NCBI GenBank assembly: GCA_027051995.1
Contig: JALUFY010000262.1
Coordinates: forward strand, 1-10,573
From: Hyphomicrobiales bacterium
GTDB taxonomy: Bacteria; Pseudomonadota; Alphaproteobacteria; Rhizobiales; Aestuariivirgaceae
Direction: 5' to 3'
Length of the DNA stretch: 10,573 nucleotides
The position numbers and the translations under genes were made by a program. The notes under the pieces were generated by a model. That model saw nothing but the letters and a program-made list of their open reading frames with translations. It searched no databases and was not told where the DNA came from. This document shows positions 5,808-10,573 of the stretch, in pieces; within the stretch, counting starts at the first letter, position 1; every line of letters starts with the position of its first letter.

Positions 5808-6908
5808 ATGAAAGTCGATGGAACACATTACCGCTCGATCTGGTTCGATGATGACAGCGGCACGGTCAAGATCATAGATCAGCGCTGGCTGCCTCACGCG
5901 TTCCGCGTCGTTGAATTGACAACCCGGGAGGCCTTCGCGGAGGCCATCCGCGGCATGTGGGTGCGCGGCGCGCCGCTGATCGGCGCCACGGCGGCCTATG
6001 GCGTGGCCGTGCAGATGGGCATTGATCCATCCGATGCGTCGCTGAAGGAGACATGGGAGTTTCTGCACGCCACCCGCCCCACCGCCATCAACCTGCGCTG
6101 GGCGCTGGACGAAATGAACCGGCTTCTGCTGCCTCTGCCCGAGAGCGAGCGCCACGCGGCGGCGATGAAACGGGCGGCTGAGATCTGCGACGAGGACGTG
6201 GAGTGCAACCGCATGATCGGCGTGCATGGCCTTGAGCTGATCAGGAATATCGCGGCAGCCAAGGCGCCCGGCGAGCCGGTCAATATCCTCACCCATTGCA
6301 ACGCCGGATGGCTGGCCACCGTGGACTGGGGCACGGCGACATCGCCGATGTATCACGCTGTGGAGGCCGGCATCCCCATCCATGTCTGGGTGGATGAAAC
6401 CCGCCCGCGCAATCAGGGCGCGCACCTGAGCGCCTGGGAGATGGCCCATCACGGCGTGCCTCATCACCTGATCGTGGACAACGCCGGGGGGCATCTGATG
6501 CAGCATGGCCAGGTGGACATGGTGATCGCCGGCACCGACCGCACCACGGCGCACGGCGATGTGTGCAACAAGATTGGCACATATCTGAAGGCCCTGGCGG
6601 CGCGCGACAACGGCGTGCCCTTTTATGTCGCCCTGCCCTCGCCCACCATCGACTGGACGGTCTTCGACGGCGTGAAGGAAATCCCCATCGAGGAGCGCGA
6701 TCAGGACGAGGTGCGCAAGGTCTGGGGCAAGCTGGAGGACGGCGCGGTGAGCCGGGTTCAGATCTGTCCCGATGCGACGCCCGCCGCCAACCCGGCCTTC
6801 GACGTCACCCCCGGCAGGCTGGTCACCGGCCTGATCACCGAACGCGGCGTCTGCGATGCCTCCAGGGAGGGACTTGCCGGGTTGTTCCCGGAATTCGCCG
6901 GGGCCTGA
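5808..6908 (+). CDS. mtnA: S-methyl-5-thioribose-1-phosphate isomerase (MtnA)
   Basis: From 5808 the protein has 366 residues, normal for MtnA, an aldose-ketose isomerase of the eIF2B-alpha fold. It converts 5-methylthioribose-1-phosphate to 5-methylthioribulose-1-phosphate in methylthioadenosine salvage. The phosphate-binding loop [14 protein letters not shown] is at 52-65. The catalytic cysteine is C164 (THCNAGWLA) and the catalytic aspartate D244 ([10 protein letters not shown]), matching Cys160/Asp240 of Bacillus subtilis Mtn[11 protein letters not shown] (196-205) and CNKIGTY (253-259) are also conserved. After the cysteine, [10 protein letters not shown] replaces the usual TAGYGTALG. 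From memory this variant is typical of alphaproteobacterial MtnA, such as that of Rhodospirillum rubrum, where the product feeds an isoprenoid shunt. A 5-deoxyribose-1-phosphate isomerase role is also possible. No other methionine-salvage gene is in the window. The upstream ATG at 5739 would add 23 low-quality residues. Confidence 0.9.
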   Translation: MKVDGTHYRSIWFDDDSGTVKIIDQRWLPHAFRVVELTTREAFAEAIRGMWVRGAPLIGATAAYGVAVQMGIDPSDASLKETWEFLHATRPTAINLRWALDEMNRLLLPLPESERHAAAMKRAAEICDEDVECNRMIGVHGLELIRNIAAAKAPGEPVNILTHCNAGWLATVDWGTATSPMYHAVEAGIPIHVWVDETRPRNQGAHLSAWEMAHHGVPHHLIVDNAGGHLMQHGQVDMVIAGTDRTTAHGDVCNKIGTYLKALAARDNGVPFYVALPSPTIDWTVFDGVKEIPIEERDQDEVRKVWGKLEDGAVSRVQICPDATPAANPAFDVTPGRLVTGLITERGVCDASREGLAGLFPEFAGA

Positions 6909-6934
6909 ACATGCGGATCAGCAAAAGCGGCGCG

Positions 6935-6989
6935 GGGTGAAAATCCGGCGTGGCGGCTGCAAATCCGCAAGAATTCCGCCTTTTCACCC
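6935..6989. terminator. Inverted repeat between convergent mtnA and antiporter genes, possible bidirectional terminator
   Basis: GGGTGAAAA (6935-6943) and TTTTCACCC (6981-6989) are perfect 9-base inverted repeats. Inside them GGCGG (6952-6956) and CCGCC (6976-6980) form a second stem followed by TTTT, as in an intrinsic terminator for the plus strand. The right arm covers the antiporter stop codon (6984-6986). The loop of the inner stem is long (19 bases), so efficiency is uncertain. Confidence 0.45.
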
Positions 6990-8159
6990 GTGTGCAACGA
7001 GCAGGTAGATGGCGAGCAGGAAGATGGCGGCCATGCTGGCGGTTTCCAGCCAGTTGACCTTGCCGTCGTCCTGCACCGCCTTCCACAGGATCAGCATGGA
7101 GGGAAAGGCGAGGAAGATGGCGCTGGTGGTGTGCAGGTCGATGGGAATGACGCCATCGCCCGCCGCGCCCAGCGCCGGGATCAGGCCCGTCTGGGTAAAG
7201 GCGGCCAGCAGGATCATGGCGATGGGCAGAACGAGAAAGGGCACCTGGGTGATGGCCCCGGAGGCGTTGGCCAGGGCGATGTTGTATTTGCCCTGGGCGT
7301 GCGCCATGCCGATCATGACGAAGGCCCCGGCGGCGGAGAAGACGCTGAGCAGCACCGCGCCGAACATCTCCGGATAGCCCGCCTCCTCCAGCCGGGAAAC
7401 CAGCACATCGGCGAATTCGCCCACCGAATGGCCGCCGATGACCGACATGGCCAGCCCCGCCAGCCCGAAGCCGGCGATGGCGGCGGCGGACATCGGCGCG
7501 CGCGGCGCCTCCAGCGGCGCGTCATCGGGCGATTGCGGCGCGTGCGCCTTCGAGAAGCGCTTTACCAGACGGGTGATGGAGACCGCCTGCATGGCCAGCA
7601 GAATGACGCCGAAGACATAGAGATCGCGCACGCCCAGGTATCCCCCCTGCCCCGCGCCGCTGGAAAAGGTCTTCATGATGAGCATGACGGCCCCCAGCGA
7701 GAAGAACACGCCCGCCGCCGCCGCATACAGATCGGTGCTCAGATTGACAAGCGGTTTGGGCAGGCTGGCGTCGCCCTCCGCGTCGCGCGGCAAAAGGCCG
7801 CTGTAAATGCCGAAGGCCGCCGCGCCCACATGCAGCGTCAGCACCGTGACCACGAAGCCGACGCGCGGGCTGGCCAGCAGCACGAAGGCCAGCATGACCA
7901 GCTCCGGAATGTTGCTGGAGAGCCCGGCCATGGTGCCGGCGACAAAGGCGTTCATGCCGCGCCTGCGGGCATAGCCGTCCACCGCCAGGATCATCATTTC
8001 CGACGAGGCGAAAACAACCAGCATGCCGCCCAGCCCCAGCAGCGCGGCGCGCATCAACCCATGCCCGCCGATGGCGAAAGTGGCGAGCGCAATCAGAACC
8101 AGCCCGCCAATGAGCAGCCACAGCCACAACCTGCTTTCGTGCGTGGAATCCCCGGACAT
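6984..8159 (-). CDS. CaCA-superfamily cation antiporter (calcium/sodium/proton exchanger-like)
   Basis: With the start at 8159 the protein has 391 residues and about ten to eleven hydrophobic segments in two halves, split by a charged loop around 199-225 (KRFSKAHAPQSPDDAPLEAP). The first half carries the alpha-1 repeat AGLSSNIPELVML (78-90), with E86 where CaCA exchangers bind the cation. The second half carries an alpha-2 segment, NIALANASGAITQVPFLVLP (293-312), which resembles the SxxQxxLFVxP motif of CAX Ca2+/H+ exchangers. The protein therefore probably moves Ca2+ or another cation across the inner membrane in exchange for H+ or Na+; the ions cannot be read from the sequence. An upstream in-frame ATG at 8285 was rejected because GGGAGG lies ten bases before 8159 and the extra 42 residues overlap the previous gene. 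It is convergent with mtnA and has the same orientation as the upstream repeat protein. Confidence 0.8.
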   Translation of the reverse strand: MSGDSTHESRLWLWLLIGGLVLIALATFAIGGHGLMRAALLGLGGMLVVFASSEMMILAVDGYARRRGMNAFVAGTMAGLSSNIPELVMLAFVLLASPRVGFVVTVLTLHVGAAAFGIYSGLLPRDAEGDASLPKPLVNLSTDLYAAAAGVFFSLGAVMLIMKTFSSGAGQGGYLGVRDLYVFGVILLAMQAVSITRLVKRFSKAHAPQSPDDAPLEAPRAPMSAAAIAGFGLAGLAMSVIGGHSVGEFADVLVSRLEEAGYPEMFGAVLLSVFSAAGAFVMIGMAHAQGKYNIALANASGAITQVPFLVLPIAMILLAAFTQTGLIPALGAAGDGVIPIDLHTTSAIFLAFPSMLILWKAVQDDGKVNWLETASMAAIFLLAIYLLVAHG

Positions 8160-8169
8160 CCCGTCTGCG

Positions 8170-8175
8170 CCTCCC
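8170..8175 (-). promoter_or_regulatory. Ribosome binding site deciding the antiporter start
   Basis: GGGAGG on the minus strand lies ten bases before the ATG at 8159. It supports this start over the upstream in-frame ATG at 8285. Confidence 0.55.
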
Positions 8176-8201
8176 GCTCCGTTGATGCGAAACCGCGCGG
8201 G

Positions 8202-8207
8202 AGTATA
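8202..8207 (-). promoter_or_regulatory. Candidate -10 element for the antiporter gene
   Basis: TATACT on the minus strand matches TATAAT at five of six bases, about 43 bases before the antiporter ATG. No good -35 is seen at the right spacing (TCGCGA at 17 bases), so this is tentative. Transcription could also continue from the upstream gene. Confidence 0.3.
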
Positions 8208-8256
8208 GGCGCAAGCGTAATGATTCGCGACAGGTGAGTTTTTTACCGCCCGCGCC

Positions 8257-9210
8257 CTATTCCCCCGGCCCGAGACGCAGAACACGGCGCTGCCCGGCGG
8301 ATATGGAGAAACGCCGCTCGATGCGCTGGCCGCCGATGGAAGCCTTCATGACATAGCTGCCCGGCGCGAGAACGATGCTGGCCGCGCCTTTGCCCTCGTG
8401 CCGCCAAAGGCCATCGGCGTCGCGCAGCATCCAGCGGCTTTCATCCGCTCCGCCCGCGGGCTCCACGCGGGCCAGCCCGGCGCGCGCCGTCAGCTCCAGG
8501 GAGCTGAGAATGCCCGGCTTGACGCGCACCCGGCTTGCGGCGATGGCGTTGCCGGGGACAAAGCGGCTCTCGATGCGGTAATCGCCCGCCCCCAGCCGCA
8601 TGATTTGGCCCGGCCGAGCGGATTTCGCCACCAGCCGCCCGCGTCCCTTGCCGGTCAGCGCATAGACGCGCTGCTCGGCGCGCACCTCATGCACCGGCCC
8701 GATGTTCTCCAGCCGGGTCAAGGCGCGCACGCCGCCGACATTGAGAATGAAGGTCATGTAAAGCTGCTGGCCCGGCAGAACCTTGATGCGCTGGCGGGCG
8801 CGCCGGTATCCATAACGCACGTCCACCTCGTATTCGCCGCGCCCCGGATGAAAATCCGCGATGGGCAGATCGCCGGAATAGACCACCCGGCCCGCGCGCC
8901 CGGTAAGGCCATCGACGGCGCGCACCGTCCAGGAGACGGGAAGGCGGATCAGCCCGCCGTTTTCGCGCAGCCGCGCGGCCAGCCAGAGCCGCTCGCCGCC
9001 CTCTCTGCCCAGCTCGATGCGCAGCTCATAGGGCGCGGGCGCGAGAACACCGGCGGGCCGCTCGATGCTGCCTGTCGCCAGATCATCCGCCGGGCCGGAG
9101 GCGGCCAGCACGAGGCCGCCACCCGCCAGAACGGCGGAAGTGAAGGAAAAAAGAAGGGCCGCCGTTTGTTTCCGACGGCCCTGAAGGCGGTGCTGTGGAT
9201 TGTGAGTCAT
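8257..9210 (-). CDS. Exported or membrane-anchored protein with three related beta-type repeats, function unknown
   Basis: From 9210 the protein has 317 residues. A basic N-terminus (MTHNPQHRLQGRRKQ) precedes a hydrophobic stretch TAALLFSFTSAVLAGGGLVL, so it is secreted or anchored with the rest in the periplasm. I do not recognise a named family. Three segments share one pattern, G(E/D/S)Y, a hydrophobic strand, a basic stretch, then a PG- or AG-containing turn and a final strand: about 122-156 (GEYEVDVRYGYRRARQRIKV), 206-241 (GDYRIESRF, then RVRVKPG) and 281-313 (GSYVMKASI, then RFSISAG). Units one and three are preceded by SWTVRAVDG and RWMLRDADG. The pattern resembles PEGA-like or carboxypeptidase-regulatory beta domains. 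A second in-frame ATG at 9246 exists, and neither start has a well-spaced Shine-Dalgarno; 9210 leaves the better signal sequence. A CtrA box lies 104 bases upstream. Confidence 0.75.
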   Translation of the reverse strand: MTHNPQHRLQGRRKQTAALLFSFTSAVLAGGGLVLAASGPADDLATGSIERPAGVLAPAPYELRIELGREGGERLWLAARLRENGGLIRLPVSWTVRAVDGLTGRAGRVVYSGDLPIADFHPGRGEYEVDVRYGYRRARQRIKVLPGQQLYMTFILNVGGVRALTRLENIGPVHEVRAEQRVYALTGKGRGRLVAKSARPGQIMRLGAGDYRIESRFVPGNAIAASRVRVKPGILSSLELTARAGLARVEPAGGADESRWMLRDADGLWRHEGKGAASIVLAPGSYVMKASIGGQRIERRFSISAGQRRVLRLGPGE

Positions 9211-9313
9211 GGAGTAGTAATCCGTCTTCCCTCCCCGGGAAATCATCCCCGGCCAATGTCCCGGCCGGCAAGGAAGAGATAACCACGAACGCTCATCGGC
9301 GGCAATGAAGTTC

Positions 9314-9329
9314 TTAATGAATGGTTAAC
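9314..9329. promoter_or_regulatory. CtrA binding site (TTAA-N7-TTAAC)
   Basis: TTAATGAATGGTTAAC is an exact full CtrA consensus. On the minus strand it reads GTTAACCATTCATTAA, which also contains the half-site form TTAACCAT. It is the only TTAAC-containing site I found in the window. It lies 104 bases before the ATG of the leftward exported repeat protein (68 before the alternative ATG at 9246) and more than 400 bases before the rightward gene, so it most likely acts on the former. Confidence 0.65.
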
Positions 9330-9354
9330 GCCCGCGCCGGGGTTTGAATTTCTG

Positions 9355-9376
9355 TTGATGCGCATTTGATGCGTAT
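9355..9376. repeat. Tandem 11-mer direct repeat
   Basis: TTGATGCGCAT (9355-9365) is followed at once by TTGATGCGTAT (9366-9376), with one mismatch. The 11-base period is about one helical turn, and ATGCGCAT in the first copy is palindromic. It could be a tandem protein-binding site or a chance duplication. Confidence 0.45.
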
Positions 9377-9482
9377 TTCCGCAGCGACCGTGGTATCCGG
9401 GGAGAAGTTTTTCACTGCCGGGCATTTGGCGGGAACATGGAAGTTTGCAGTATTTTTCCGAAATTGCGGCTGGTTTTTCAAT

Positions 9483-9635
9483 ACGTCGTCTCCGCGAAGG
9501 CGGAGACCCAAGTGTGAATCTCCGCTGGCAAGGAGATAACGGCTGGAACTGTGCCGCGCCGGTTGGAGATTTGACCTCGTTTTTCTCCACGCACCGAGAC
9601 TCCCACCTGGGTTCCCGCCTTCGCGGGAACGACGT
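9483..9635. repeat. REP-doublet / MITE-like inverted-repeat element of 153 bp
   Basis: Two 40-base arms in inverted orientation (9483-9522 and 9596-9635) match at 33 of 40 positions. Each arm contains a perfect 8-bp hairpin: GTCTCCGC-GAAG-GCGGAGAC at 9488-9507 and GTTCCCGC-CTTC-GCGGGAAC at 9611-9630. Between the two hairpins, two base pairs differ by compensatory changes. Each arm has a GANTC site (9516-9520, 9598-9602). A further small hairpin, ATCTCC with GGAGAT (9518-9523, 9532-9537), lies inside the left part. Palindromes of the form TTCCCGCGAAGGCGGGAA are common dispersed repeats in alphaproteobacterial genomes. No transposase is present. Confidence 0.8.
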
Positions 9636-9680
9636 GTGAGGGGATGATCTGAATACTGCCGCGCAGCGTTCATCCGCCGC

Positions 9681-9710
9681 CTTGACATGAAGTCCTCGTC
9701 CCTTCCTTAT
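9681..9710 (+). promoter_or_regulatory. Promoter for the nitroreductase gene
   Basis: TTGACA (9682-9687, perfect -35; extended form CTTGAC) and CCTTAT (9705-9710) are 17 bases apart. The latter matches CTATAT, the -10 form favoured in alphaproteobacteria, at four of six bases. The start codon is 34 bases downstream of the -10, which fits a short leader. Confidence 0.5.
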
Positions 9711-9744
9711 GCCACAAGGACGCATTCATTAGCCGGGAGGGCCC

Positions 9745-10407
9745 ATGAAAGAGCTGCCACGGAAGCACATGACCAGCAGGCGCGGGCGCAGGGGCTTCGA
9801 GCTTGCGCCGGAGTGTCTCAACGACACTTCCTCCATCACCGCCTTTCTGCGCACCCGCCGCTCGGCGGAGCCCGCCCTTATCGGCGCGCCGGGGCCTGAC
9901 GCGGAGCAGCTGGAAATCCTGCTGGAGACCGCCGCCCGCGTGCCCGATCACGGCAAGATGGAGCCCTGGCGCTTCATCGTTCTGCGGGACGCGCCGCGCG
10001 AGGCCTTCGCCCGCATGGTCAAGGCGCGCTGGATGGCGCTCAATCCCGGCGAGGAGCCGGACAAGCGCGCCCAGTATGACTTGATCGCGCGCATTCCGCT
10101 CATCATCGTGGTGGTCAGCCGGGCGCGCGCGCATCCGAAGATCCCCAGATGGGAGCAGTATCTCTCCGCCGGGGCCTCGTGCATGGCTCTGGTCACCGCC
10201 GCCACGGCCATGGGGCTGGGGGCGCAATGGCGCTCCAGCTGGATGGCGGAGGATGAGGAGATCATGCGCGCCCTGGGTCTTGAGGAGGAGGAAACCATCG
10301 CCGGTTTCGTCTTCATCGGCGCGCTGGACGAAAGCCAGCCGCGCAGCGACCGCCGCCGTCCCTACTGGCGGGATCTGACCACCTTCTGGGAGCCGCCCGC
10401 CGGATGA
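9745..10407 (+). CDS. Nitroreductase-family flavoprotein (YdjA-like)
   Basis: This 220-residue protein belongs to the FMN-dependent nitroreductase fold, closest in pattern to the short YdjA-type enzymes. FLRTRRS (34-40) supplies the paired arginines and serine that bind the FMN phosphate. RVPDHGKMEPWRFIV (65-79) is the diagnostic YdjA-like motif. IPRWEQYLSAGAS (133-145) and MGLGAQWRSSW (156-166) complete the cofactor and dimer interface. These enzymes are cytoplasmic homodimers that pass electrons from NAD(P)H through FMN to nitro compounds or other acceptors; the physiological substrate is unknown. E. coli YdjA has about 183 residues. The extra 25 or so here form a basic N-terminal extension before the first conserved helix, so a later start, such as the ATG at 9769, is possible. 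GGAGG lies four bases before 9745, rather close. Its stop overlaps the next start (ATGA). Confidence 0.9.
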   Translation: MKELPRKHMTSRRGRRGFELAPECLNDTSSITAFLRTRRSAEPALIGAPGPDAEQLEILLETAARVPDHGKMEPWRFIVLRDAPREAFARMVKARWMALNPGEEPDKRAQYDLIARIPLIIVVVSRARAHPKIPRWEQYLSAGASCMALVTAATAMGLGAQWRSSWMAEDEEIMRALGLEEEETIAGFVFIGALDESQPRSDRRRPYWRDLTTFWEPPAG

Positions 10408-10573
10408 ATAGGCAAATCGAAGCCGTCATCTTCGACAAGGACGGCGTGCTGGTGGATTTCGAGCGCACATGGACGCCGGCCATCCGCGCCGCCGCGCTGG
10501 ATTTCGCCGGTCGCGACGCCGCCCTTGCGCACGAACTGCTGCTCAAGGTGGGGTTCGACGAGCAAAGCGGAAC
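10404..10573 (+). CDS. HAD-family hydrolase, N-terminal part (partial)
   Basis: The ATG at 10404 overlaps the nitroreductase TGA as ATGA, and the frame stays open for 56 codons to the window end. The first strand and loop read VIFDKDGVLVDFERTW, the HAD motif I. D11 is the expected nucleophile that forms a phospho-aspartate, and D13 is the general acid/base. The start of a helical cap follows (AIRAAALDFAGRDAALAHEL). The motif, with DGVLVDF followed by a tryptophan, is typical of phosphoglycolate-phosphatase-like small-molecule phosphatases that use Mg2+ in the cytoplasm. The substrate cannot be inferred from this fragment. The overlap suggests translational coupling with the nitroreductase. 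Motifs II to IV lie outside the window, so activity cannot be confirmed. Confidence 0.85.
   Translation, partial: MNRQIEAVIFDKDGVLVDFERTWTPAIRAAALDFAGRDAALAHELLLKVGFDEQSG

Larger units (their letters stand above)
9211..9744. other. Divergent intergenic region of 534 bases carrying regulatory and repeat elements
   Basis: No credible gene is seen here. From left to right it holds the leader of the leftward repeat-protein gene, a CtrA box (9314-9329), a tandem 11-mer (9355-9376), a stretch without recognisable elements (about 9377-9482), an inverted-repeat element (9483-9635) and a rightward promoter (9681-9710). The open frames crossing it on both strands are low-complexity and read through the repeat. 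Confidence 0.7.

Noticed and set aside
4677..6554. A 625-codon open frame on the minus strand
   Set aside because: It lies antisense to eipB, the DUF2147 gene and mtnA, all with clear family motifs. Its translation is His/Ala/Arg-rich without motifs, as expected of GC-rich shadow frames.
6990..8237. A 415-codon plus-strand frame
   Set aside because: It is antisense to the antiporter. Its translation is Gln/Gly/His-rich with no domains.
9190..9205. A DnaA box near the start of the exported repeat protein
   Set aside because: CAATCCACA differs from TTATCCACA at two positions, stands alone and is in coding sequence.
9243..9725. Minus-strand frames of 160 and 124 codons across the intergenic region
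   Set aside because: They translate the REP-type repeat (FPRRREPRWES-like peptides) plus unconserved flanks, and have no recognisable domain.

Overview
The window is a GC-rich, densely packed piece of bacterial chromosome, most likely from an alphaproteobacterium. The support comes from several independent signals. There is a perfect GTTC-N7-GTTC LexA operator, a perfect TTAA-N7-TTAAC CtrA box, GANTC sites inside a palindromic repeat, an EipB (DUF1849) envelope protein, and an MtnA whose sequence looks alphaproteobacterial. I cannot place the genus. No phage, transposase, CRISPR array, tRNA or rRNA is visible, and most genes read as ordinary chromosomal ones.

Layout, left to right. The tail of a small membrane protein (1-131, +) converges on a minus-strand block. 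In transcription order this block holds a D-2-hydroxyacid dehydrogenase (4267-3281), a RidA-family protein (3267-2803), a glycerophosphodiester phosphodiesterase (2803-2021, start overlapping the RidA stop) and a HIT protein (1962-1537). A Y-family DNA polymerase (1463-153) follows, with its own SOS box. Divergent from the block are two exported proteins on the plus strand, EipB (4344-5186) and a DUF2147 protein (5268-5681). Then comes MtnA, methylthioribose-1-phosphate isomerase (5808-6908). MtnA converges on a minus-strand CaCA-superfamily cation antiporter (8159-6984). Upstream of the antiporter, on the same strand, is an unrecognised exported protein with three related beta-type repeats (9210-8257).

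The only large non-coding stretch, 9211-9744, is rich in signals. It holds a CtrA box facing the exported repeat protein, a tandem 11-mer, a 153-bp inverted-repeat element (a REP doublet or small MITE with covarying hairpins), and a promoter reading right. To its right are a nitroreductase (9745-10407) and, overlapping it by ATGA, the start of a HAD-family phosphatase that runs off the window.

How the genes may work together. The four-gene minus-strand unit has a metabolite clean-up character: glyoxylate or hydroxypyruvate reduction, reactive imine removal, glycerophosphodiester hydrolysis and nucleotide-adduct hydrolysis. The polymerase is an SOS-inducible translesion enzyme that appears to be transcribed separately. 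EipB, the DUF2147 protein and the CtrA-box-associated repeat protein all point to the cell envelope. I see no convincing novel multi-gene system. The points most worth a second look are the SOS-controlled polymerase with an internal clamp motif, the CtrA box on the repeat protein, the covarying palindromic element, and the mixed motifs of the antiporter.
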